The notes under the pieces are model-generated. The model worked only from the letters and a program-made list of their open reading frames with translations. It made no database searches and was not told the DNA's origin. Positions 53,325-61,566 of a DNA stretch of 64,000 bases are shown here, piece by piece (position 1 is the first letter of the stretch; each line of letters begins with the position of its first letter). This DNA comes from an uncultured Acetatifactor sp. (lineage in GTDB: Bacteria; Bacillota; Clostridia; Lachnospirales; Lachnospiraceae). The position numbers were made by a program, and so were the translations under genes. The stretch lies in assembly GCA_910577185.1 (NCBI GenBank), contig CAJTLR010000007.1:1-64000 (forward strand), given 5' to 3'.

Positions 53325-55403
53325 ATGCAAAAATCAAAAAAGATTTGGAGTAAGTGCCTTGGGGGACTTTCTCTTGTATTATGTGCCATCCTTGGATTTG
53401 GCACTGTATCCTACGCGGCAGATTCTTATTCCTATGACATCTGGGGCAATGTGATTGCTGCACCGGCTGCATACGAATTGGAACAGACGATATACGCAGC
53501 GGATCTGGGAGTTGAGAGCATGGCTTCGGCATCGGGTGTCTTCTACCGGAATGACAAAGTTTACATTGCTCTGAACGGAAGTATCGTTATTGCCGACAAA
53601 GAATTTGAGAATTTCAGTTATATTACGGATTATGTAAGAGAGGACGGTACCCAGAGTACGGTCAATGCCCCCACCGGCATTTTTGTCACGGAAGACGAAC
53701 ACATTTATATCTGTGAACAGGCCAAGGGAGAGATCATCGAATTTGACGAGAACGGAAAGTACATAAGGGCTATCGGAGATCCTGAGTGTATCGGTCTGAC
53801 TACCACATATGCGCCCAAAAAACTTGTGGTGGACAAAGTGGGACGTATTTATGTACTGGTGCAGAACTGTTATGAAGGTTTGGTGGAACTGGACCCGGAA
53901 GGTAATTTCAACCGTTATGTTGGCGCTACCGAGGTATCGTTCAATATGCTGGACCTGTTCTGGAGAAATCTGATGACAGAGGAGCAGCTGGCGCGAAGCG
54001 CACTGTGGCTGCCTACCTCCTACAGTGACCTTGCCATTGATGAGGATGGATTTATTTTTGCCAGTGTATCGGGAGCTTCCGATGATGAACCCATCAAAAA
54101 GCTGAATTCCTCAGGTGACAATGTCATGCCGTCGCATGAGTTTATCACGGAACCCATGGGAGACTATGAGAACAAGAAGTCTATTTCCAACCTGACCAAT
54201 ATTGCGGTGGCGGACGATGGCAGATTTGCCGTTCTGGATACCACACGTTCCCGGATATTTGTCTACAGTCCGGATGGTTATCTGATGTATGAACTGGCTG
54301 GAAACGGAAACGCGGAAGGACTTTTGAACTCTCCCTCCACATTCTGTTTTATGGATGACAAGATTGTGGTGGTAGACATTGTGTACCAGTCCCTGGAAAT
54401 TTTTGCTCCTTCTACTTACGGCGCACTGATCAATTCGGCTCTGCAGGCTGAATCAGAGTATGATTACGCCACGGCGGCAGGCTATTGGGAGCAGGTTCTG
54501 GATATCAACAACAATTTCTATTATGCAAATCTGGGACTGGGCAAACACCAGATGCGTACAGGGGAGTATGAGAAAGCCAAGGATAATTTCTATATCGGCG
54601 GCGACAGAAGCTATTACTCCAATGCATATGCCCAGGTGTCCGGCGAGTGGATGAACCGTAACTTCAGCAAGATCATAACAGTGCTTGCAGTGTTGCTTGT
54701 GGCGCTGGTGGCATGGAAGATCTACAGAAAATTCCGCCCTGCACAGCCCAGGGACACAAAACTGACAAGATTCTGGAAAAAGACCAAGTTTACATTGTTC
54801 AAATGGCCGGGATATGTTCTTTCAAGTCCTTTCAAGGCCTTTGATGATGTGAAATACTATGACGACGGTTCCCTGGTATTCAGTATTGTGGTTATTATCC
54901 TGTTTGGCTGGATCAGTCTGATCAAGTACAGATATGCCGGATTTATGGTTAATTTTGTGGATATTGACAATGTAAACGTGCCTTTGATTGTGGGCAGCGC
55001 CATTCTTCCCTATGTGGCCTTTATCGTGGGCAACTGGGCAGTGGGTGTGCTTCTGTCAGGTAAAGGAAAGGTAGTGCATATTACCAAGGTAGTGGGATAT
55101 TCCCTCTATCCGGCCTGCTGGCTGTACCTGGTGGGAACCATTCTCTCCAATTTTGTAACGGAAGATGAAGCGGCCCTGGTGAGTGCGCTGTTTACATTCG
55201 GTATGGTATTATTCTTCTTCTATATGTTCATCGGAACCATCATGGTGAACCAGTATACCTTTACCAAGAACGTGGCTACACTGTTGCTTTCGGTTGTGGC
55301 AATGCTGATTATCTGTTTTGTGGCAATGTTGTTCGCAACGCTTCTGGCACAGTTTGTCAATGACTGGACACAGATCTTCAGAGAACTGTTTTTGGTGCTT
55401 TAG
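53325..55403 (+). CDS. Signal-peptide beta-propeller/TPR protein with a Yip1-family membrane domain
   Basis: A 692-residue membrane protein of unclear role. A signal peptide ends near residue 31 (VSYAADS). Residues about 40-370 contain repeats such as GIFVTEDEHIYICEQAKGEI and LVVDKVGRIYVLVQ, typical of NHL beta-propellers. A TPR-like pair follows (about 370-435: YYANLGLGKHQMRTGEYEKA). A membrane segment (about 448-465) leads to a cytoplasmic basic stretch and a C-terminal Yip1-type domain with about five membrane segments. It lies between permease pair A and the DUF5696-like gene with very short gaps, so it may be part of the import machinery. No enzyme motif is seen. Confidence 0.8.
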   Translation: MQKSKKIWSKCLGGLSLVLCAILGFGTVSYAADSYSYDIWGNVIAAPAAYELEQTIYAADLGVESMASASGVFYRNDKVYIALNGSIVIADKEFENFSYITDYVREDGTQSTVNAPTGIFVTEDEHIYICEQAKGEIIEFDENGKYIRAIGDPECIGLTTTYAPKKLVVDKVGRIYVLVQNCYEGLVELDPEGNFNRYVGATEVSFNMLDLFWRNLMTEEQLARSALWLPTSYSDLAIDEDGFIFASVSGASDDEPIKKLNSSGDNVMPSHEFITEPMGDYENKKSISNLTNIAVADDGRFAVLDTTRSRIFVYSPDGYLMYELAGNGNAEGLLNSPSTFCFMDDKIVVVDIVYQSLEIFAPSTYGALINSALQAESEYDYATAAGYWEQVLDINNNFYYANLGLGKHQMRTGEYEKAKDNFYIGGDRSYYSNAYAQVSGEWMNRNFSKIITVLAVLLVALVAWKIYRKFRPAQPRDTKLTRFWKKTKFTLFKWPGYVLSSPFKAFDDVKYYDDGSLVFSIVVIILFGWISLIKYRYAGFMVNFVDIDNVNVPLIVGSAILPYVAFIVGNWAVGVLLSGKGKVVHITKVVGYSLYPACWLYLVGTILSNFVTEDEAALVSALFTFGMVLFFFYMFIGTIMVNQYTFTKNVATLLLSVVAMLIICFVAMLFATLLAQFVNDWTQIFRELFLVL

Positions 55404-55419
55404 GAAGGAGGCGAAGAAA

Positions 55420-57987
55420 ATGAAAAAACGTTCTATTTTTACCTATGCCGCAGTGGCTGGTCTTTGCCTTACTTTGCTTGGGGGCTGCGGTTCCCCGGAG
55501 GAAACGGTTGAAGAAGAGCAGGCCAGCTACTGGGAGACCCAGCAGTTTGATACTTTCAGCGGAACCGATTTTGTGGAAGTGGCAAAAAGCGGGGACATGC
55601 AGCTGCTCTTAAATCCTGCCACAGGTACCATCCGCTGGATGGACAGCAGTACCGGCGTATATCAGGATACCAATATGAGCCATGACGATGGTATCACCGG
55701 TCTTACAAATGCAGAGCAGTCCGACTTAATGGTAAGATATTTTAACGGCAGTAAGAATGCAAATAAGCTTTATTCTTCGGTAAATACATATGATTCCTAC
55801 AGTATGTGTTCCAGCCTGGGTCAGCTTTCTTATCAGAAGATTGACAACGGAGTCCGCATTCTTTATACTCTGGGAGATGACAGTGTTACTTACAAAAATT
55901 TCCCGGAAAGAATCTCCGACGACAGAATGCAGGAATATGTGGCTCAGTACCTGGATGATTCCCAGATGAATCTTTTGAAAAAACGTTACCAGCAGCTGTC
56001 TTCCGGTGACTGGCTCAGAAGTTTCGGCGGCGGGGAAGGCGGAAACCAGAACCGTTTAAGCTCGGCGGCCCTGAAAGAGTTTTACAATCTCTTTTATGAA
56101 GTAGGAAAGTATACAGATGAGTTACTCTACGAAGACCTGGAAACACATGAAGTAAATCCGGAGAACTATCCCAGCAACCTGAGGATTCATGTTCCGGTAG
56201 AGTATTATCTGGATGGCGAAGAACTGATAGTAAATGTGGATACCAGTAAGATTGAGACAAAAAAGGAAAATCCCATCAATCAGATTCAGCTGCTTCCTTA
56301 TTTCCTCACATCCGATTCCACGCAGACAGAGGAAGAGGGATATATGTTTATTCCTGATGGCAGCGGCGCCCTGATCTATCTGGACAGCACGAAGATTCGG
56401 GAATTCCATTATATGTCATCCTATTTTGGCGGTGACAAACTGGTGGGGGCAACTAACTACAACAGTGTCAATACACAGATGATGCTTCCTGTACTGGGTA
56501 TGAAAAATTCAAACAGCACTATATTCGGTGTGATTGAAGAAGGCGCGGAAGTGGCTACACTGGATGCCTATGTGAGCGGAACAGATAATTCGGAGCCGTT
56601 CTCCAAGATGAAACTGTCCTTTGACATCCAGACCCAGCAGACCATTTCTTCCGGTGTGAAGAATGCCAGCGGTGAGTATACCCTGATTAAGGTCAGCGAC
56701 GATATCTACGATAAAAATATTACCCTCCGGTATTTCTGGCTGGGTACAGATGCCGATTATGTGGATATGGCAGACTGCTATGCCGGATATCTGGAGGAAA
56801 AAGGCGTGCTGACAGCGGGTACTGCTGAAGACACCGCTCCCTTTTATGTGGAGTTGATGGGCAGCACGGATAAGACCAAGTACTTCCTTGGAATTCCGTA
56901 TGATGGAACCCAGACGCTGACATCTTTCAGTCAGGCAAAGGAAATCCTTCAGAACCTGACGGACAGCGGCGTGGGAAATGTGAAGCTGATTTACAGCGGT
57001 ATGGTGAATGGGGGCATGAATCAGAGATCCCTGGCATCCGGAGTGAAGATAGCTCCCGGTCTGGGAGGAAAATCCGGGTTAAAGAGTCTCACATCCTATG
57101 CGGATTCCGTGGGAGCCCAGGTGTTCCCGAACCTGCAGCTGCAGACGGCTTATACAAAGACCAAGATCAACAATGAAATGGCAGCATGGAATATTCTGAA
57201 TGAGCGGGGCCAGATTTATTCTTTTGACCCTGTGAAAAAAACAGTGGAGAGTGAGGCGGATTATCCCCTGTATCTTGTCAGCCCTGTTTATATGCAGAAG
57301 TATTTCGGCAAAGTAAAGAGTTCTTTTTCCAGCAAAACAGGTCTGAATACCATGGCTTCCAGTGATTTGTATACCTTTATCGGAACAGATTACGGTGATA
57401 ACCAGGTAGCGCCTGCATCCGGAAGGAATCTGATGAAGGATGCGGTAGCCGGGCTGGCAGACGGTATGACACTGATGCTGTCAAATCCTGTTTGTGACGC
57501 TTATGCCTACAGTACGTATCTGACAGATATTCCTACCACTGACAGCGGTATGAGAGTTCTGGATGCTTCCATTCCTTTTCTGGGACTGGTGCTGAACGGC
57601 CATAAAGAATATTCTTCCGAGTCCTTAAATAAAGAATCAACGGATGTGTATGTGAACTTTATGCGTGTCCTGGAGAGCAGCAGTGTGCCGAAATTTACAT
57701 TTATGTATGAAAATGCTTCCTTGCTGAATGGCACCGAGCAGGAGAATTATTTTGCGGTGGATTACAGCTACTGGAAAGACAAAATCGGCACATACTACGA
57801 AGAGTACCGTAATTTTTACGATCAGGTAAAGGGTGCGACGATAGTGGAGCATGAATTGTATGAACGCAATGACAATCTGCGTGTCGTAACTTATTCCAAC
57901 GGGGTCAAGGTTTATTTTAACTACAGCGACCTGGAAGAACAGATTGACGGAGTGACGGTGCCGGCTTTCAGCTATGTAATAAAGTAA
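55420..57987 (+). CDS. DUF5696-like lipoprotein
   Basis: An 855-residue surface lipoprotein with the lipobox TLLGGC (Cys at about residue 22). The N-terminal part (residues 45-120: DMQLLLNPATGTIRWMDSST) resembles DUF5696 proteins, which often sit beside ABC sugar transporters in Firmicutes. The middle contains beta-rich and possible TIM-barrel segments (about 470-760). No catalytic residues can be named. The start at 55420 is chosen because GGAAGGAGG precedes it; the longer frame overlaps the upstream gene. It may process or bind glycan before import. Confidence 0.75.
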   Translation: MKKRSIFTYAAVAGLCLTLLGGCGSPEETVEEEQASYWETQQFDTFSGTDFVEVAKSGDMQLLLNPATGTIRWMDSSTGVYQDTNMSHDDGITGLTNAEQSDLMVRYFNGSKNANKLYSSVNTYDSYSMCSSLGQLSYQKIDNGVRILYTLGDDSVTYKNFPERISDDRMQEYVAQYLDDSQMNLLKKRYQQLSSGDWLRSFGGGEGGNQNRLSSAALKEFYNLFYEVGKYTDELLYEDLETHEVNPENYPSNLRIHVPVEYYLDGEELIVNVDTSKIETKKENPINQIQLLPYFLTSDSTQTEEEGYMFIPDGSGALIYLDSTKIREFHYMSSYFGGDKLVGATNYNSVNTQMMLPVLGMKNSNSTIFGVIEEGAEVATLDAYVSGTDNSEPFSKMKLSFDIQTQQTISSGVKNASGEYTLIKVSDDIYDKNITLRYFWLGTDADYVDMADCYAGYLEEKGVLTAGTAEDTAPFYVELMGSTDKTKYFLGIPYDGTQTLTSFSQAKEILQNLTDSGVGNVKLIYSGMVNGGMNQRSLASGVKIAPGLGGKSGLKSLTSYADSVGAQVFPNLQLQTAYTKTKINNEMAAWNILNERGQIYSFDPVKKTVESEADYPLYLVSPVYMQKYFGKVKSSFSSKTGLNTMASSDLYTFIGTDYGDNQVAPASGRNLMKDAVAGLADGMTLMLSNPVCDAYAYSTYLTDIPTTDSGMRVLDASIPFLGLVLNGHKEYSSESLNKESTDVYVNFMRVLESSSVPKFTFMYENASLLNGTEQENYFAVDYSYWKDKIGTYYEEYRNFYDQVKGATIVEHELYERNDNLRVVTYSNGVKVYFNYSDLEEQIDGVTVPAFSYVIK

Positions 57988-58000
57988 AGGAGGAGGTAAG

Positions 58001-58951
58001 ATGAAAAAAGAAACAAAAACGGCAGTAAAAAAGCCGGCTCTTTCCTGGTATAAGAGAATGGACTTCTCCAAAAAGACGGCATTATGGGGCTTTATCTTCC
58101 TGCTTCCCTGGCTCATCGGTCTGATATTCTTCTTTATCAGACCCCTGGTGAACACTCTCTGGTATTCACTGTGTCATATGGAGATGGTGAACGGAAAATT
58201 TTCGGGAACATTTATTGGTATAGAAAATTTCAAATGGGTATTGGGCGTAAATGCGGATTATACCCGACATCTGGCAGAGGCGTTTACCCAGATGGCCAAG
58301 GAAGTGCCGTTCCAGATTTTTGTTGCATTGTTTATTGCAATGCTTCTAAACGGCGAATATAAAGGAAGGGGATTTTTCCGGGCAGTTTTCGTAATTCCGA
58401 TTATTCTTGCAACAGGAATCGCTACTTTTACCCTGGCAGAGGTAAAAACGCTGACGACGGAGACAACCGAATCTGTCATGAATATGAAATGGCTGGAGGA
58501 CCTGGTAATCAATTCGGGTATTCCGGAGGAGCTGACAACGCTTCTGGTGACTTATGTAAAGAATATTTTTGATGTGGTAACCACCTGCGGCGTACAGATA
58601 TTGCTGTTCCTGTCCGGTCTGCAGGCCATTTCCCCTACCTTGTACGAGGTGGCGAAGATGGAAGGCTGTACCCAGTTTGAAACCTTCTGTAAGATTACGC
58701 TTCCCATGGTATCGCCCACCATTCTGGTATGTCTGGTGTACAGTATTGCGGAATCTTTTGCCCATGCAACTGTTACCGTTGGTGAGACCACCAAAGCATT
58801 TTCTACCTATATTCAGGAAATAACTTTTACGGGAGCTGCCGAGTACTACGGCTATGGCGCGGCAATGAGTTTTATCTACTTTGCGGCAACCCTTGTTACG
58901 GTAGGCGTGGTTTGCGGTATTGTATCGAAGGGGGTGTTCTACTATGACTAA
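58001..58951 (+). CDS. Sugar ABC transporter permease, pair B first subunit
   Basis: A MalF-type permease of 316 residues with six membrane segments and the EAA loop TLYEVAKMEGCTQFETFCKI. It begins 13 nt after the DUF5696-like gene with an AAAGGAGGAGG site. The stop overlaps the start of the next permease by 8 bp. An external loop of about 50 residues after the third segment is longer than in pair A. Confidence 0.9.
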   Translation: MKKETKTAVKKPALSWYKRMDFSKKTALWGFIFLLPWLIGLIFFFIRPLVNTLWYSLCHMEMVNGKFSGTFIGIENFKWVLGVNADYTRHLAEAFTQMAKEVPFQIFVALFIAMLLNGEYKGRGFFRAVFVIPIILATGIATFTLAEVKTLTTETTESVMNMKWLEDLVINSGIPEELTTLLVTYVKNIFDVVTTCGVQILLFLSGLQAISPTLYEVAKMEGCTQFETFCKITLPMVSPTILVCLVYSIAESFAHATVTVGETTKAFSTYIQEITFTGAAEYYGYGAAMSFIYFAATLVTVGVVCGIVSKGVFYYD

Positions 58952-60014
58952 ATTGAGCAGAAAAGAAAGAATGCAAAAAGCCGAGGAAATGGCGGGTATC
59001 AGCTTCTGGGTAGACTTGCGCAAGGGACGTCTTTCAAAGTATACCATCCAGAAACACGTGAGAAGCTTTTTTGTGTCGCTGTTCCGGTATGTCATCCTGA
59101 TTTGTTTAGGCTTTGTGGTTATTACTCCTCTGTGGAACCTGGTCAGGGATGCTTTTACGGCGCCGGCTGTACTGGGAGAAAAATCCAGCTCCTGGATACC
59201 GCAGCAGGTTTCCACAATATTTATGTCGATGTCTATTTCCAAGAACCTGATGGATTACTGGCCCAGCCTGCTTTATACGCTGCTTACCACGGTAGTGCTG
59301 ACTTTTCTCCAGGTACTTTCCACAGGCCTTGCGGCATATTCATTTGCCAGACTGAAGTTTAAGGGCAGTAATATTCTCTTCTTCTTCGTGGTTCTGACCA
59401 TTGTGGTACCCAGTGATTCTATTATGCTGGCCCAGTACGCCGCATTCCGGAACTTTGACATATTCGGCCTCATCGGCCTGATCAACGGCACGGGAGCGGG
59501 GATTAATCTGATTAACCAGCCGGTAGCCCAGTTTATTCTTGCGGGAACCGGCATGGGTGTGAAGAGCGGTCTGTATATTTACTTCCTGCGCCAGGGTGTC
59601 AGGGGTCTGCCTATTTCCGTGGAAGAGGCTGCCCATGTGGACGGCGCCGGATTCCTGAGGACATTCTTCAGCATAGTGGTTCCCAGTATGTCCGGTTCTA
59701 TCCTGACGGTATCGGTTCTGAGCTTCCTCTGGAATTATACCGATACTTATTATACGGGGCTGCTGAATCCTAATGTAAAGCAGCTGGCTTACCGCTATTC
59801 TTCCCTGCAGAGCAATGTCCGCTGGGGTATCAATAACGCGGCCAAGACCAGACCCGAATGGCTGACCACAATTGATGCAACCAATCCTTTCCTGCAGACA
59901 GCCGTCATTTCTGCATGTGCACTGCTGGTAGTGGTGCCGCTGCTGATCATGTATGCATTTGTGCAGAAGCGTTTCGTACAGGGCGCGGCACGAAGCGGTC
60001 TCGGTGGAGATTGA
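58944..60014 (+). CDS. Sugar ABC transporter permease, pair B second subunit
   Basis: A MalG-type permease, 356 residues, with six membrane segments and the EAA loop SVEEAAHVDGAGFLRTFFSI. It is longer than usual because of a basic N-terminal extension of about 50 residues and enlarged loops. The start at 58944, inside the preceding gene, follows GAAGGGGG. It is the last gene of the operon. Confidence 0.9.
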   Translation: MTKLSRKERMQKAEEMAGISFWVDLRKGRLSKYTIQKHVRSFFVSLFRYVILICLGFVVITPLWNLVRDAFTAPAVLGEKSSSWIPQQVSTIFMSMSISKNLMDYWPSLLYTLLTTVVLTFLQVLSTGLAAYSFARLKFKGSNILFFFVVLTIVVPSDSIMLAQYAAFRNFDIFGLIGLINGTGAGINLINQPVAQFILAGTGMGVKSGLYIYFLRQGVRGLPISVEEAAHVDGAGFLRTFFSIVVPSMSGSILTVSVLSFLWNYTDTYYTGLLNPNVKQLAYRYSSLQSNVRWGINNAAKTRPEWLTTIDATNPFLQTAVISACALLVVVPLLIMYAFVQKRFVQGAARSGLGGD

Positions 60015-60102
60015 TTTTTACGGACAAAATACAGGTTTTCAAAGTGGCAGTTTTATGATCCGGCGATGGTCTGGTGAGTCGTGTATCAATAAGCACAAAA
60101 AG

Positions 60103-60135
60103 AGAAGCGGTGTCGGTGATCCCGATGCCGCTTCT
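60103..60135 (+). terminator. Terminator of the large transporter operon
   Basis: AGAAGCGG and CCGCTTCT form an outer stem with TCGG/CCGA inside it. It is followed directly by the structured repeat and has a short T-rich end. Confidence 0.7.
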
Positions 60136-60136
60136 T

Positions 60137-60226
60137 ATGCACAGGGGCGCATAAGGAAAATTGTTGCTAACGCAACATGCGCCCCGCGCGGCGAGTAGTG
60201 GGGAAGAGCATTCCCCTACTCGATTA
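60137..60226 (+). repeat. Structured intergenic repeat, copy 3
   Basis: A 90-bp element, nearly identical to copy 2 over its length, with stems GGGGCGCA/TGCGCCCC, TGTTGC/GCAACA and GAGTAG/CTACTC. It again lies immediately after a terminator. Confidence 0.8.
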
Positions 60227-60265
60227 GACCCCTACTTGATTATCACAGGAGTCCAAAAAAGTAAT

Positions 60266-60293
60266 TTGCCGCTTCACAAGAGTGTTATATTAT
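60266..60293 (+). promoter_or_regulatory. GH130 gene promoter
   Basis: TTGCCG (60266-60271) and TATTAT (60288-60293) are 16 bp apart. An overlapping extended -10, TGTTATATT, is an alternative. The leader is about 45 nt with AAGGAGG before the ATG. Confidence 0.5.
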
Positions 60294-60344
60294 GGTAGGA
60301 TCAAAATAAGAAAAAGATCATAATTTTTATACAAGGAGGATTTT

Positions 60345-61343
60345 ATGAGCAGAATCATTGGAAATGCTTTGCCGGGCATACCCTGGCAGGACAGACCGGA
60401 AGGGTGTGACAGACCCATTTGGCGTTATTCCCGGAATCCGGTCATCGGACGTCATGACATTCCCATCGCCAACAGCATCTTTAACAGTGCGGTGGTGCCT
60501 TTCGGAGATGGCTATGCGGGAGTGTTCCGCTGTGACTCTCTTTCCGTGAGCATGGATATTTTTGCCGGGTTCAGCAAAGACGCCATTCACTGGGAAATCA
60601 ATCATGAACCTGTCAGCTTTGAGGGAGAAGACCCGGAGGTGACGAAACGGGAATATCGCTACGATCCCCGGGTGGTCAAAATTGAGGACCGCTATTATGT
60701 CACATGGTGCAACGGCTACCATGGACCTACCATTGGGGTGGCTTATACATATGATTTCAAGACATTTCATCAGCTGGAGAATGCATTCCTGCCTTACAAC
60801 AGAAACGGCGTGCTCTTCCCCAGAAAGATCAACGGGCGTTACATGATGCTGTCCAGGCCCAGTGATACGGGACATACGCCTTTTGGCGATATTTTCCTGA
60901 GCCAGAGTCCCGATATGGAATTCTGGGGACATCACAGATTTGTCATGGGAACAGTGCCGGGAGATACTTCCGCATGGCAGTCCATGAAAATCGGTCCCGG
61001 ACCCTGCCCTATCGAGACAGATGAAGGATGGCTTTTGATTTATCACGGTGTGCTTCGTACCTGCAGCGGTTATGTGTACCGTATGGGATGCGCCCTGCTG
61101 GATCTGGAGGAGCCCTGGAAGGTAAAGATGCGTTCCAGATACTATCTGCTGGCACCGGAAGAGACTTATGAGCAGAACGGGGATGTTCCCAATGTAGTAT
61201 TCCCCTGCGCTGCCCTGACGGATGCGGAGAGCGGACGCATTGCAGTTTATTATGGATGTGCCGACACGGTGACAGGGCTTGCCTTTACCACTGTGGACCA
61301 TCTTATGGACTGGATGAAAAAATATCCCATGCCTGACTGTTAA
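60345..61343 (+). CDS. Glycoside phosphorylase, family GH130 (beta-mannoside phosphorylase)
   Basis: Phosphorolyses beta-mannosides to mannose 1-phosphate and an acceptor sugar. The 332-residue protein is a five-bladed beta-propeller typical of GH130, starting NPVIGRHDIPIANSIFNSAV and with YRYDPRVVKIEDRYYVTWC. The phosphate-binding basic residues around RNGVLFPRK and the HGV motif LIYHGV are present. It lacks a signal peptide. In an N-glycan context the substrate would be Man-beta-1,4-GlcNAc from the core; 4-O-beta-mannosylglucose is the alternative. It has its own promoter and terminator. Confidence 0.88.
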   Translation: MSRIIGNALPGIPWQDRPEGCDRPIWRYSRNPVIGRHDIPIANSIFNSAVVPFGDGYAGVFRCDSLSVSMDIFAGFSKDAIHWEINHEPVSFEGEDPEVTKREYRYDPRVVKIEDRYYVTWCNGYHGPTIGVAYTYDFKTFHQLENAFLPYNRNGVLFPRKINGRYMMLSRPSDTGHTPFGDIFLSQSPDMEFWGHHRFVMGTVPGDTSAWQSMKIGPGPCPIETDEGWLLIYHGVLRTCSGYVYRMGCALLDLEEPWKVKMRSRYYLLAPEETYEQNGDVPNVVFPCAALTDAESGRIAVYYGCADTVTGLAFTTVDHLMDWMKKYPMPDC

Positions 61344-61376
61344 AAGATGGCATGACATGAAAATACTTTGATAAGA

Positions 61377-61425
61377 ACTGCCGCATAGTACAATCTGTTT
61401 TGAAAGACTGCTGCGGCAGTTTTTG
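61377..61425 (+). terminator. Terminator after the GH130 gene
   Basis: ACTGCCGCA and TGCGGCAGT form a 9-bp stem around a loop of about 26 nt, followed by TTTT. A shorter inner pairing CTGC/GCAG is also possible. Confidence 0.7.
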
Positions 61426-61566
61426 TTATGAAATCGGAAATCCGGGATTTGCGGAGAAAACGACAACATAAGGGAAGCTTGAAATTTTATATCTCCATGG
61501 GAAAACAAAAGTGCGGACGGTTTTCATGGAAAATGGGGAAGGAAAGGTTATTTAAAAGGAAAGAAA

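Larger units (their letters stand above)
60015..60344. other. Intergenic region between the permease and GH130 genes
   Basis: This 330-bp gap holds a terminator (60103-60135), structured repeat copy 3 (60137-60226) and the GH130 promoter. No coding sequence is seen. Confidence 0.7.
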
